Part shown: positions 1 through 12,633 of the stretch, piece after piece | Layout: every line of letters starts with the position of its first letter | How positions within the stretch are numbered: position 1 is the first letter of the stretch | Assembly: GCA_009103225.1 (NCBI GenBank) | Contig: RHPI01000026.1 | Location: 187,058 to 251,057 of the forward strand | Length of the DNA stretch: 64,000 nucleotides | Direction of reading: 5' to 3' | Origin: Chlorokybus atmophyticus | Taxonomy: Eukaryota; Streptophyta; Chlorokybophyceae; Chlorokybales; Chlorokybaceae | Notes under the pieces: generated by a model | What the model was told of the DNA's origin: nothing | Database searches by the model: none | What the model saw: only the letters and a program-made list of their open reading frames with translations | Program-made: the position numbers and the translations under genes

Positions 1-1457
<1,457 letters not shown>

Positions 1458-2977
1458 GGCTGCTGACCACCAGACCAAACCGGCAAGGGAGGAACCTTAA
1501 CACGCCGCACCGTGGCCCAGCACAAGCAACGGCCTGGAGCCCCGCAATGCTCTCAACAAGCCACCTGCAGCCCACGCCTGTAGCTAGCAACAAATCAGCT
1601 CTAACCCGCTGCACGCGAAGCCTCACACCTCAGCGTCGCCACCGCCAGCAACGCCGCGACCTAACTCGCCGCCGCCGCCGCCGCCACCGCCGTCGCCAGC
1701 AGTGCTTACCTGAATTTGACAGGGCGTCAATGGTTTAGGCGCCACAAATCTGCTACTGCTTGAACGCGGAAGCGGGAAAGCGGCTATCGGTTTGGCTTTG
1801 GGCAGGATCCGAGTAGCCTGCGTGTTGTGCTTCTACACAGTCAAGTCGCTTGTAAGCCGCTGTGCGTTCTCGCTAATGGCTGATCGATCGGCTGCTTGCC
1901 GAGATGATTCCGGGTTCCGCGCCACGTGTCGTGATCGGGTGCGTTACCAGTGAGTCAGTGCAGCATGACATGCATGTGCCGCGTCGATTATTGGCACGCA
2001 GTTGTTGCTGTTTTTGGGAAAGGAGTAGGACGAGAGACAGCCAGGATATAAGGACTGGTGCGTTCACCCGTGGCACAACCATGGCTAAAGACACATTATA
2101 CTGCAATGATTGTAGCACACATGCATAATGGTTTGCAGCATGCAACAACTTCGTGACTGATTTATATCTTACGTAATCAACACATGCATGCGCAGGCTTG
2201 TCAAGCAGTTGTAGTTGTAGCGTCCAGAACATTGTGTCTTGCTTGCATTTGCACCAATGCATGATAATTTTATTTCGCTACGCTATATAACATATTTGCT
2301 TGATGCTTGAAGTGCGCATCCATTATCAGCAACACTTACAATGTGTTTACATATACCGTAGTGCAGCAGAAAGCAATAAAACGAGCTGAACGCTTTATAA
2401 AAAGTTTATTATACCGACAAAAAATATGCGATCAGATGGTTTTTAATTGGTTAGGATAATTGGGCGCGGTTTTAATGATATATAAACTGACTTATTTGCC
2501 ACTACTTTTAATGAATTCAACGGCATTACCGTATATGATACCGTATATGATGAGAAATGATTAATGTGGTTGTTGTGCATGATGCTGCGCATACGTTGTA
2601 TGAGACAGAGCGGCGCTCTGGCGCCATTACAGTCATTGTTGCACACTTTTGATAATTGGCATTGTGCGGCGATGAGATCTTATGTGAGCTATCTTGCAAG
2701 CTGTCAATTTTTGCGCCTTTGTAGAGGCTGCCTCTTACTAACCCAACATGCTGCTGTCATGTACGTATGCTTGCAGCCGAACTGGCTTGTGGGCTTCATG
2801 TATTTTCTTGGAGATCTTGCCGAAGTACATCTCCAAAGGCAATTGCGTGTAAGTGCGTGCGCACATGTTTTCCGTATGCGTGCACGCGTATGTGCATGCC
2901 GCTGCCACTCACGTGGTCGTCATGGCACAGTTAACTCTCGCAAATCTGAGCGGATTTAGCAACAGCACAACAGCAAG
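1458..2977. other. Gene-poor upstream region of INO1
   Basis: No exon set with convincing protein character was found on either strand. The first 300 bases should include the INO1 promoter and 5' leader. A CGCCGC/CCGCCG microsatellite sits at about 1668-1698. The stretch 2260-2560 is AT-rich. Confidence 0.5.
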
Positions 2978-3077
2978 CCCCCCCCCCCCCCCCCNNNNNN
3001 NNNNNNNNNNNNNNNNNNNNNNNNNNNNNNNNNNNNNNNNNNNNNNNNNNNNNNNNNNCCCCCCCCCCCCCCCCCCC
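2978..3077. repeat. Poly-C tract containing an assembly gap
   Basis: A run of C (2978-2994) enters a 64-base block of N (2995-3058) and resumes as C to 3077. The gap is flanked by the same homopolymer on both sides, so the missing DNA is probably an unsequenceable C-tract of unknown true length. Confidence 0.9.
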
Positions 3078-3159
3078 TTTCTACCTCATTAACTGCATAG
3101 ATTAACGCACGGTATGTAGGTTGGTAGGTTGGTGCCGGCAAGAGGTGAGTTTGTGATTG

Positions 3160-4200
3160 CTTTCGGGTGGTTGTTCACACACACATTTGTCAGGCGTGCA
3201 CACATGTGGATGTGCATGCTTGCTTACACATACACGCGCATGCACACTGCACGCAACACTATGTGCACTCATACAGACACCTGGTCATCAACACCAACAC
3301 TCATACTCACTTGCACACACGTGTATACGCACACGCGCATGTGCACAAGTGCCAGCATGCTCTCTCTCTCTCTCTCTCTCTAAGCAGGCAGCGGGCAAGG
3401 ACGGCTGCGACCAGCACCGATGACGCCAGCGCCCTTCCCTGCACGCCCCTTCGACATGGGGCTCCAGCCAGGCGTGCACAGTCAGTCAGTGAGTCAGCCA
3501 GTCATTGCGCATGCCTGCGTGTGTGCATGCATGCATTGTCCTCTTTGTGCTATGTAACTCTTTGTTTGGGGCAAGTTCATGCCAGCCTGCCCCCCCTCGA
3601 TCTGTCTTGCTCTTCTCTCACGCTGTTAGTGCTTGGCCCGCGGCAAGCATGCAGCGGTGGCAAGCTCCTGAAATGCACCGCCTGTGAGTGTGCGCCGGGG
3701 AGCGCAATCCCACTTTCAGGTGTGCAGCTCGGCTCTGTGTGAGCGGCTGGTGGCTGCTCTGCTCCGTGCATGTGAGTGTGTTTGTTGTGTGTTGGTTGTA
3801 TGTTGGTGGGAATGTGTACATGTGCGCGTTCGCGCGTGTGTGTGCCCCCCCCCCACACCCTGGCAGACAAGATGGTGGTCAGCGGCGGACCCAGCACGCA
3901 AGCTGGCACCGTTCATTGGCGACACTGATTGATACTGGCCGAGGTTAGTCTGTGAGCGCACCCGGTCGTGTGCGCCCGTGCAGGCAAATATACACATATT
4001 CAAACTTCCAACTGCATGTGCACGCAGACTTGCGTTGGTGGGTGCACATGCAAACATCCGCGATTGCACACATGTACAAGCACATGTACGTGCATGCAGG
4101 CACGTACACGTGCACACACATCTTCATGCACACACATGCGCACACAGTAGCTGATCATGCATGCGCGCTATCAGCGTTTGCTGTGCAGTAGCACATGCAA
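3160..4200. repeat. CA/TG and TGCATGC-rich simple-sequence region with a (TC)n tract
   Basis: Alternating purine-pyrimidine words (CACACA, CACGCACA, TGCATGCA) dominate this kilobase. A perfect (TC)n run lies at about 3360-3382 and short C-runs near 3845. Long open frames here on both strands are made of His, Thr, Cys, Val and Ala repeats from the CA/TG words and do not look like genes. The neighbouring 4200-4720 is TG-rich and also shows no gene. Confidence 0.7.
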
Positions 4201-4722
4201 GACTGGGTGTGGTAGGTTTGTGGCCTGAGTGAGGGTACGGGTGTTATCACTGTGTATGTAAAGTAGGTAGCTGTGGGCATTGAGCTCTATCATGATGCTA
4301 CGTTGCAGTCAGGGTGTGGGTGTGATTCTTGTAGGGTAGTAGCTGTGAGGATCCTGTAAAGTATTCGCATCGAATGCATTGTGAGATGTCATATGTGATC
4401 TGTGGTCATTTGATTTGCACGATGTGATGTGATTGCCGTATTCTGCTTGGCTACACAAAGCGTTGGAAATGTACTTTTGTTATTGTGTGTTGTGATCATC
4501 AATGATTGAGCGTGTTGTGGTGTGTTGTTGCTGTGCGACGATGATGGGTGGCAGTGGTGCATGGTGACATATGCTCATGTGCTATGTGGCCCCTTTCAAG
4601 TCACAAACTGTGCAATACATACTGACACATGCATTACCTTCGCAGGCACCCCAATGCTCGTGCACATTTGCTCTATGTCATGACACTCCAACACGAGCAC
4701 GTACACAAAGATATTCAGGACA

Positions 4723-5184
4723 ATGCACAAGTGGTACACACGCATACTATGTGTTGTTGGAGTGATACAAGCAGGCGGCATGAACTGCAAAGTGGCGCCG
4801 CGCTGGACAGTCACGGTACAACCGGTTAACGCCGGTCAGTTTACTGAAGGTGCGGCGACGCAGTCGACCATTGCATCGGCGACCGAGTCAGCGCAGAGAT
4901 TATACGTTACTGGGACCCGTGGTGTGCACGGGTCGCACACACTAGTAACCATCACATACTCAGCTGAGGTGCAGCAGCAGGGACTGGCGCGGATGGCAGG
5001 TGCGGCACCTGCCGTCGGCGAGAGGCCATTGGCTACGCAACTGTACTGCATTCCTGATCGGGGGGGGCTGACACAGACGCCATCATTCAGTGTGGGAGGC
5101 CAATGCAGCACAGCCGAGAGAGAGGAGAGCTGGCTTTTTCACATCGGCTGCCCAAGACTTGACCTGACCCCGTGCTTGCCATGA
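4723..5184 (+). CDS. Unrecognised open stretch upstream of the adhesin-like gene
   Basis: A 153-codon frame opens with an ATG at 4723. Its N-terminus (MHKWYTRILCVVGVIQAG) could pass as a weak signal peptide. The middle (about codons 25-80) is Thr/Ser/Val-rich with beta-like character (KVAPRWTVTVQ, SHTLVTITYSAE), which would suit an extracellular protein. It lies just before the secreted gene at 5402 on the same strand, so it could be an upstream exon of that gene, a separate small gene, or chance. No family is recognised and no splice join to the next exon could be shown. Confidence 0.2.
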   Translation: MHKWYTRILCVVGVIQAGGMNCKVAPRWTVTVQPVNAGQFTEGAATQSTIASATESAQRLYVTGTRGVHGSHTLVTITYSAEVQQQGLARMAGAAPAVGERPLATQLYCIPDRGGLTQTPSFSVGGQCSTAEREESWLFHIGCPRLDLTPCLP

Positions 5185-5401
5185 TTAACACAGTGGTATC
5201 GGTCCGCAGCATTTGCTTGCTCAGCCGTGAAGGTATCTAAACTGCAGCAGGCATGGCACCACTTTCAGTCTCATCTCATCTTCTCTCTCGCCCAGCTGAA
5301 GTGTGGCCGCCTGGGCGGCCTTGCCCAAGGTGTGCTGCATCTCTGGCTCTCGTGCAGTCCATGCATGTCACCATGAGTGCGTGCGTACTTGCATGCTGTG
5401 T

Positions 5402-8011
5402 ATGAGCGCAATTGCTGTCAACAAGCAACATCTGCTCCCAAGGTGCATTACTGGACTCTTCTGTGTGCTACTAACGATTGACAGTACGGTTGCTCTCTCT
5501 GACTTTGTGTACCTGCGCTTATTTAGCCAGAAGCACGATGAAGCCAAGCAGAGCTTCAGCGACAGCGGTACCCTAGAGGTGGCTTGTTGTCGTTATTGTG
5601 CCACGCATGCTGCCACAGCCCAAGCCCTCGATACGCGTGTCCACTACAGCTTCATGTCCTGGCGCAAAGACACCAGCGCTGACGCTGGCCCCTACGACGT
5701 CATTATCACTGTTACCCAGATATGTACTACAACTGGTTGCGTGAACGTGCCGCCTACACACACGATATCCTTACATAGTTGTGCTTTTTCCCCAGAGGTT
5801 AATCTGGTTCTACAGCTCGCCGCCCTTCATAGGTGACACCCTTCCCTTTCCTCCCCAGCTCTACTTTGGTGACGGCGCTCAACTGCTAGAGGCAACCATC
5901 GCGGAATACGTCGTTGCTCTCAACCCAATAGAAGGCCGAGCTCAGGTCAAACACGTTCACGCACTCGCACGCGCGCTCATACACATGCCCACCCATGCAT
6001 CCGCATGCGCACACACTGTGCAACCGTGCATGCACGCTTCAGACTGATATGCAACTCGTGTGGCAGATTGCCAAGAGGTACAGCGGGCCGGGCCCGTATA
6101 TGGTGTCCATTGACGACTGTTGCCGGACACGCGACTCAATCAACGCCGGGAGCAGCGACTACCTCGTGCAGATCGTAATCAATATGAGCAACAACAGCAC
6201 CGGTGGCGTGGTCTCCTCCCTGCCGCCCATCATCCAGGTGGCCGGCCCCGGGCAGGACAACACCATCCAGCTCCCGGTTCTGGACCCAGACCTGGACTCG
6301 TTTACGTGCCGGCGTGCCACAAAAGTCGAGTGGCTCATACCTGCCATCCCGAGCGCGATAGACACGCTCACAGCAAACCCTCATGTGCGCTCACGTGGCG
6401 CACACACCAAACTTCCTGGGGGGACATGTACACCGTGCAGGTGATAATCGTGGAGCGCCACGCCGGCAACGACCCCGCCATCCACGCATTGGACTTCACT
6501 GTGCAGATTGTTTCTGCTGCTGCGCAGCTACCCGCATGCAACTTCAACGACCCGCTCCCCCTGCAGTGCACGCTTGAAGCCACGGGAGTCCAGTGCAACG
6601 TCCCGGTGGCTGATGTCCTCACCCTCGGCATGACCGTCAAGGCCGACGCATAAATTACTCCTCTCTACTACTCTCTCACGCCTTCCCCGGACGGCGCCTT
6701 CGACATCGCCCCCCCCGCGGGTGTTGCGGTGACTTCACCACTCCATACCACGGCCATATTCACCCCCTCAGCCACCGATAGAGGGCGTGTACTCACCGTG
6801 CAGGAGACCTTGCAGCGCGGCTCGGGGCCTAGTGATTTTGGTCCCGCCTGCACCGTCTCCTTCACAGTCATTGTCCAAGGTGTGCACGTGTGTGGACACG
6901 TGTCGTGCTTAGCACAAGTTGTGTGTTGTGTCTTTTCGTGCTGTGTCTGGACGTCTTAACATCCTTTGTGCAGAGTTCTGTTTCGGCAAGCCAGATGGGA
7001 CGCCTTGCCAGCAGCGCCCGGATGGCGTGTGTCGCGCCGGAGTTTGTGGGGTGCGTTTGTAGTCACCAGCAGTGTTGTCATGTCTAGCACTGGTGAGGCT
7101 GCAATTGACTCGTGCCTGTCCTTGTGCTCACTCAGCCACCGCCGCCATCACCACCCCCACCGCCATCACCGCCCCCGCCCCAACCTCCACCGTCATCACC
7201 CCACCCATCACCCCCCCCGCCACCACCCCCNCTCCCCCGCCATCGCCATCGCCTCCCCCGCCGTCACCACCCGGTAAGTGGATGGTTTTGCAGCAATGTG
7301 TATGCATGCATGTGGGACTGCATGCCACTTCAAGGCTTGCCAGCGTGAACTAACTCTTTGACTGTGTGCAAACAGTATGCATGCTCAAACCTTGCGGCCC
7401 CTATGGCCGTTGCCAGCCTGTGACTGACGGCTATCGCTGCATCTGCCAACACGGGTTTTACGAACAGGTGCGTTGACTTTGCCGTTCCCGTCAATGTGGA
7501 TGCTGCCATACGTGCGTGCGTGTGTACACATACATAGCGCGGGCGTGAGTGCATGTATGCGTGAGTGCCTGCCCGCATCTTGGTCTCATTTCTTGGGCCG
7601 CTACTTTTACAGAAGCGTCTCGACGGCACCAAGGTGTGCGAGTCCTTCTGCTCCAAGCCGGTGTCCATAGGGCTGTGGAAGACTCCCCCGCTGCACCGCA
7701 ATAAGCGGATCAACCGCGTCCCCGACGCCTACACCTGCTGCCACAAGTGCAAGACCAACCTCGCCTGCAAGTACTGGGCATACAACACCGGTGACGGTCG
7801 CCACAATAACGTGTGTATCATGTATCGGATGCAACAGCACACACGCAGCACGCGTATGCACGCACATAAGCATGTATGCGTGTGTTACATCTACTGCTGA
7901 CTGCAGGTGTGCAAGCTCTTTGGTTGGGGCAATGATGCCAACACGTGTTATGGCAACGCTCAGCTACACACCAGCAACAACGCATGGGTCGCTGGCAAGC
8001 TGTGCAACTAG
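5402..8011 (+). CDS. Secreted multidomain adhesin/cell-wall-like protein (disrupted as sequenced)
   Basis: Exons inferred: 5402-5740, 5796-5945, about 6067-6879 (or from 6043), 6974-7050, 7136-7273, 7376-7467, 7613-7810 and 7907-8011 (TAG). The ATG at 5402 starts a signal peptide with the hydrophobic core CITGLFCVLLTI. Next come beta-rich extracellular repeats containing LYFGDGAQ, YSGPGPYMV, a CC pair (DDCCR) and SLPPIIQVAGPG. A Cys-rich module (CFGKPDGTPC...CRAGVC), a PPPPSPPPPPSPPPP linker, an EGF-like module (CMLKPCGPYGRC...CICQHGFYEQ) and a PAN/apple-like Cys-rich end follow. The Hyp-type linker fits an algal wall or extracellular matrix role; that role is inferred. Two defects lie in the third exon: a frame change near 6365-6395 and an in-frame TAA at 6651. 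A further frame change occurs at an N within poly-C (7231). It is either a decaying gene or carries sequence errors. Confidence 0.7.
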
Positions 8012-11000
8012 CAATACACCCACTCTGTCCAACCGACCTCTGTGCAAGCTGCAACTAGCGGATACACGCTTGGCAGCTGATGGAAGAATGTGTATTGCAG
8101 TAATATCTAACGCAATCAGCTTAGATTATGCGTGTAGCTCGGCTATGATGGGTGATGAGCCGGAAGCTTGTGAGTGGAATATAGAAATGTGTGATGACAT
8201 TTGCAAAGTGGCTTTGGGATGCTTGCATGCACGGTGTGTTAATTGGTTTTGTATAAACAGCAGTCGCAACACCAGTCGCTGAAGCAGAGGCTGCTGACAA
8301 CACATCAGCCATGTATTTACGCAAGCGGCTGTAAGCACATGCATGCAGTGACACACTCGGCAATGATCGACCTCACGGTGTGTGCATGTACTGTTGGCAC
8401 CCACTGTCAGTTGTTACATGTACTACTCCGCAAGGACAGCAGAAAAAACTTGCCATCTTTGTAGCTCGCAGGTGTGGTCTTGCTGGTTGTATTGTGCTGC
8501 TACCTCTCTCCTTGATCATCTGCGTATCTTGTAACAGTACAGTGCTGTAGCACATGTGATCACTGATAACAACACGGCTCAATACCGTATATCAGAGTCT
8601 GTTGACTCCGCGAGCTAGTGCCAACATTGTTATTGCGGTAGTTCTGAAAACCACAAGATAGCAAGATGCGGCAGTGTGCCGCCATCTAATGTTGACACAC
8701 TGCCCTCCCTGCCCATCCCAGGGCGCAATGTGAGCCATGACCAGCAATAACACAACAGTAACCACACTACCATGCAGCATATCAGAAGTTGCTTGAGAAT
8801 CTGTCACGCCCGCCGCTGTCCTTTGCAGTGTGGATGGACTGTCGCACCGCCCTGTCCAGCATTGCCATCAACACCTCTTGCGTACGCTTGCCTCGGCATC
8901 GCGTACGAAGACTTGCGCCTTCTGTAGATACACACCCAGATGTTACGCAATACGAGTGTGGTATGTGTGGTACACAAAAGGCAAAACACGTGTTGTTGCC
9001 CAGCTCACCCGTGATCAAGTCCGGGTGGCTGCTGTTGGGAGGGGCCAGGTGGGTCAACCGGCAGCGCTAGCTGCTGCTGTTGTAGTTGCTGTTGCTGCTG
9101 CTGCTGTTGCTGCAACTGCTGCGCGATGCCCCATATGTTTGCGAGCTCGCTCAACCACAAGCGAGGGCCGCGTGGCCATCAGCTGCCGCTGCTGGATCTG
9201 GTGCGGCGGCTGCGAGTGCTCGGGGCTCGTGGCCACACGCAACGAGATGGACTTGCGTCTTGCCAACATCTGAGAGCCCTGCGCAGCTATGCGCAATGGG
9301 GCGTGAGTCCACATGAAGCTCCGAGCGCCAACATCTCACTCACCCCGGCATGTGGCGGGGATGTGGGGTCCTTTGGCGACGAGGGATCCTGCTGCAGTGG
9401 CATGATGCTGCCTTGAGGTGCAACCAGTACTAGTGCTTGCAGTGACAATATTGAAAGCTGCCCGTGCCTGGGGCGGTGCCCATATGGCGGGCGCTCGGAA
9501 ACGCCATCAACTAATGCACAGGAAGAGCAACGGAACCTCGTGTACGCACTCCTCCCTGTCCCGTCGGCGATAGAGGCGTTTTGGGACATAGCATATCAGC
9601 ATGCCACCGCCGGAGACGTGCTGCTCCTGCAAAGACACATGGTCGGGGCCTCCGTTCATATTCGTGCTTTGCATCGGCGGGGAGACCAGGCCAACGATTA
9701 TAGTGTCTAGGTGGGACCTTCTTCGTGACTGGAGCTGCGCCATCATGCTCATGGGAAGCTGTCAGCACTTGAGGGCTGACCATTCCTATTGACGGTCATC
9801 GGCAAAACCTATGGCAGGGCGAGTTGTGCGACTCCGAGCCACTGCTCGTACTGCACCTGAGGGAGAGGTACAACAGGTTAAAAGCACAGTCATTGTCATG
9901 CAAAGGTGGGTAGAGACAAAGTGCACGTACCGATGGGGACAATTCCATCTCGCGCAGACATCGGCAGCATCGTTGAAGGCATGTCCAGCTGGTGCGGCTG
10001 TGGTTGTGAGAGAGCCGCCTCGGTGTCACTCGGTGTTTCCGCCATTGATGCTGGCGTCAATGTGACCGTCACCGTTGGCCTTTAACCAGCTGCCTTTGCC
10101 GGTGCCGGGGACGATGATGCTGCTGTTCCTGCTGCTGACTCGGGGCTTTCTTTTGCGCTGGTGGTTCTTCTCGGGGGGGCATGATCATCATGGCGGCCAC
10201 TGCACACAGGCTGCAGTGGCGGCATACTTGTAGCTGCGGCACTTGTGCGAGTGACTCCCCACAGGGAAAGACAGCAACATCGCCCGCTGTCGCGAGCGCC
10301 CGGCTCTGCTCACAGCAGCCAACTTGCGTGTCTTGCTGATCACGCCAGTCGCGGTGCCGCTCTGCTGTTGCTCGTCAAAGCGATCCCCCTGCGTGTACCC
10401 GCTTGAGTGTTGAGTCACGAACAAGGGTCACACAAGCACACGTGCACTCACCTCCTTGCTCGAATTATTGGATGGCACGCGCATCAAGTACTCTCGTGTT
10501 GGGGTACCACTGGCAGTACCGGCGGCCGGTGATGCAAACGTGGTCCAGCATGGCGGAGATGAAGGCGCAGGGCCGCATGACGGGGGCGTTCCTTGCGAGG
10601 ATTCATTACCTCTCACGTGGCCTTTCAGTTCTCCACCGACATCACTGCCAAGCAAGAGGTTCACAAGACAGTTTGTCAAGTAACTCGAGTATGGTGGCAC
10701 CGCCGTTGACGCCACCGGCTACAACGGCGGGCCCAACGAGGGCGATGAGCAGCAACACATAGAGCATGTTCAAGCCGCTAGGGATGACGCCGCCTCAGCC
10801 TCCCTGCATCCGAACGCACTGGAGATAGAATTCCTCAAAGATACACGGTACATTCCTGTGGACTTGTCTAACTCTATTGCACAAACGTGCGCTGTTCTAT
10901 TGCACAAACGTGCGCTGTTCTAACGCTGCGGGCTGCAGTATCCTTTACATTAACCCCTGGTCCTGCCCTTGGAACGGCAACATGCAGCAGCGGTCGTGTC

Positions 11001-11928
11001 ATCACGCACACATTTCATGTCCAGCCAGCGCTCCGATGTGACACACTCTCCACAGCGTTCCCCCATAGGTGTGCATTGCACATGCGATTAGTGGATGTGG
11101 GCTTGCTGTTGTGTGCTGGTAGGCTGTTTGGCTAATGACCTGCACTTGCTTACCTCCGTTGCCAGACATGGGAACACCTGAGACTGGCAGCGATGGAGCT
11201 CATTGGATAAGAGAGTACAGCACTGCCAGTTCAGTGAAGGTTTCACATACATCTTCGCGCATTGACTTGAACATTACATTTCAAGCACATAGTGAGCACA
11301 AAAACACATCAAGCACGCACAGCCGTCAGGCTGCAGGCCTGACACATCCTCGTACACCGACGCTGATCACCAAAGGCCTGCGTTTACACACCCCAAACTG
11401 CACCCTAGAACACGTAGGCAGTCATGCGTAGGGAGCATGACACCAAGTTTCGTAAACATTCAAACTCGCACCACACCTATACACGAGCCCACACAACCAC
11501 ATACGAGCACACCTCATCACCACACGCAGTCCACATCCATTTTATATGCAGGTGAGCCTGTGCGCACGTGCATGTTTGTCAAGCATGTACACGCACACAG
11601 GTGCACGCATGCATACACGCGCTTGTGCATGCTCGCACAACTTGCAACGCCACACCGGCTGCAGGACTCTCACAGCACTTGACCAACCTACAACGCACAC
11701 CACACCACGAACCACCCTGCATCCCTGCCCACCTGGCCTGCATCCCTGCCCCTGCTGTTATCTCGACTGTTATCTCAACCGCCCTGTGCCTGCACGTCAG
11801 GCTGATCCTGCCCCAACGTATGATGACTACTCTCTTGCCGCAAACAAACGCCTTTACCTTGAGTCATTGCCGCTGTCATGTAGAGTCTGCTGTACAGTAC
11901 AACAGGTGCAACCACCACGCGCGCTTCT
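8012..11928. other. Region without a supported gene
   Basis: Several short open stretches exist (for example about 9530-9710 and 10610-10710 on the plus strand), but none gives a recognised family or a chain of phase-compatible exons. One stretch near 10610-10680 weakly resembles the extracellular repeats of the 5402-8011 gene, so a degraded paralogue is possible. A CTG/GTT-rich (poly-Leu/Ala) patch lies at about 9070-9125. Confidence 0.4.
10874..10919. repeat. Exact 23-bp tandem duplication
   Basis: The 23-bp unit beginning CTATTGCACAAACGTG occurs twice with no difference and no spacer (10874-10896 and 10897-10919). Confidence 0.9.
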
Positions 11929-12021
11929 GTACACTCCTGCCTCTCACCACCTGCGCCGCTTCCATCTCCGCACCTTGTGCGGAGATGGAAGCGGCGCAGG
12001 TGGTGAGAGGCAGGAGTGTAC
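11929..12021. repeat. Long perfect hairpin, 45-bp arms, 3-base loop
   Basis: Bases 11929-11973 are the exact reverse complement of 11977-12021, with CTT as the loop. The GC-rich arms begin GTACACTCCTGCC. It lies between the adhesin-like gene and the 3' end of the WBP11-like gene, outside any supported exon. Confidence 0.95.
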
Positions 12022-12122
12022 GGCAAAGAACCTATCAGGTTGCTGAATACATTGAAGCTCCTCAGTAACATGCTGAAGAGCCGTTTCACCTGTACTAGCA
12101 TTGCGCGGCATGGGGGTGTTGA

Positions 12123-12156
12123 CAAAGTGTTGCAGTACTGGTATTGCAACACTTTG
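12123..12156. repeat. 12-bp inverted repeat
   Basis: CAAAGTGTTGCA at 12123-12134 pairs with TGCAACACTTTG at 12145-12156 around a 10-base loop, 100 bases beyond the longer hairpin. Confidence 0.8.
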
Positions 12157-12633
12157 GTCAGCTGCCCCAAGTCCGAAGCTAAGGTGCAGCTGGGTGGTGT
12201 CAAGGAAGACAAGGGAATGGCATCCTGCGGAATGCCTCTAATGTTGGTCTCGGCAGCTAACCTCCACACAACTCCTGCCACCTGTGGTTTTCTTGACACT
12301 TTCTTAGCACTCTCTCCTTACGTGTAAGCATGCCTGTTCAAAATACGAACGGTTCCCTCCCCTGTCCAACAGGCATGCATGCGTGCACGCGTGCGTGCGC
12401 ATGTGCATGTTATTCAAAACATATCGGTTGGTGACAAAGACAGACCACACCGTTTTGTAGCCTGTACTCATTGCACCGTGAGTCACTGAATTTCCATTCA
12501 TGCATCTGGTCAGCCGCATGGCACATACCGTGACAACACTACGAGGTTGACCGGTACACCATGAAAGACACTTTTGCGCAGGCTGTAATGCCATACCCAC
12601 AGACCGGTGCGCGCACTGAGGTAATATGCCATA

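Noticed and set aside
3157-3742. Long overlapping frames in the CA-rich region
   Set aside because: They are products of CA/TG simple sequence with His, Thr, Cys and Val repeats and no domain or splice support.
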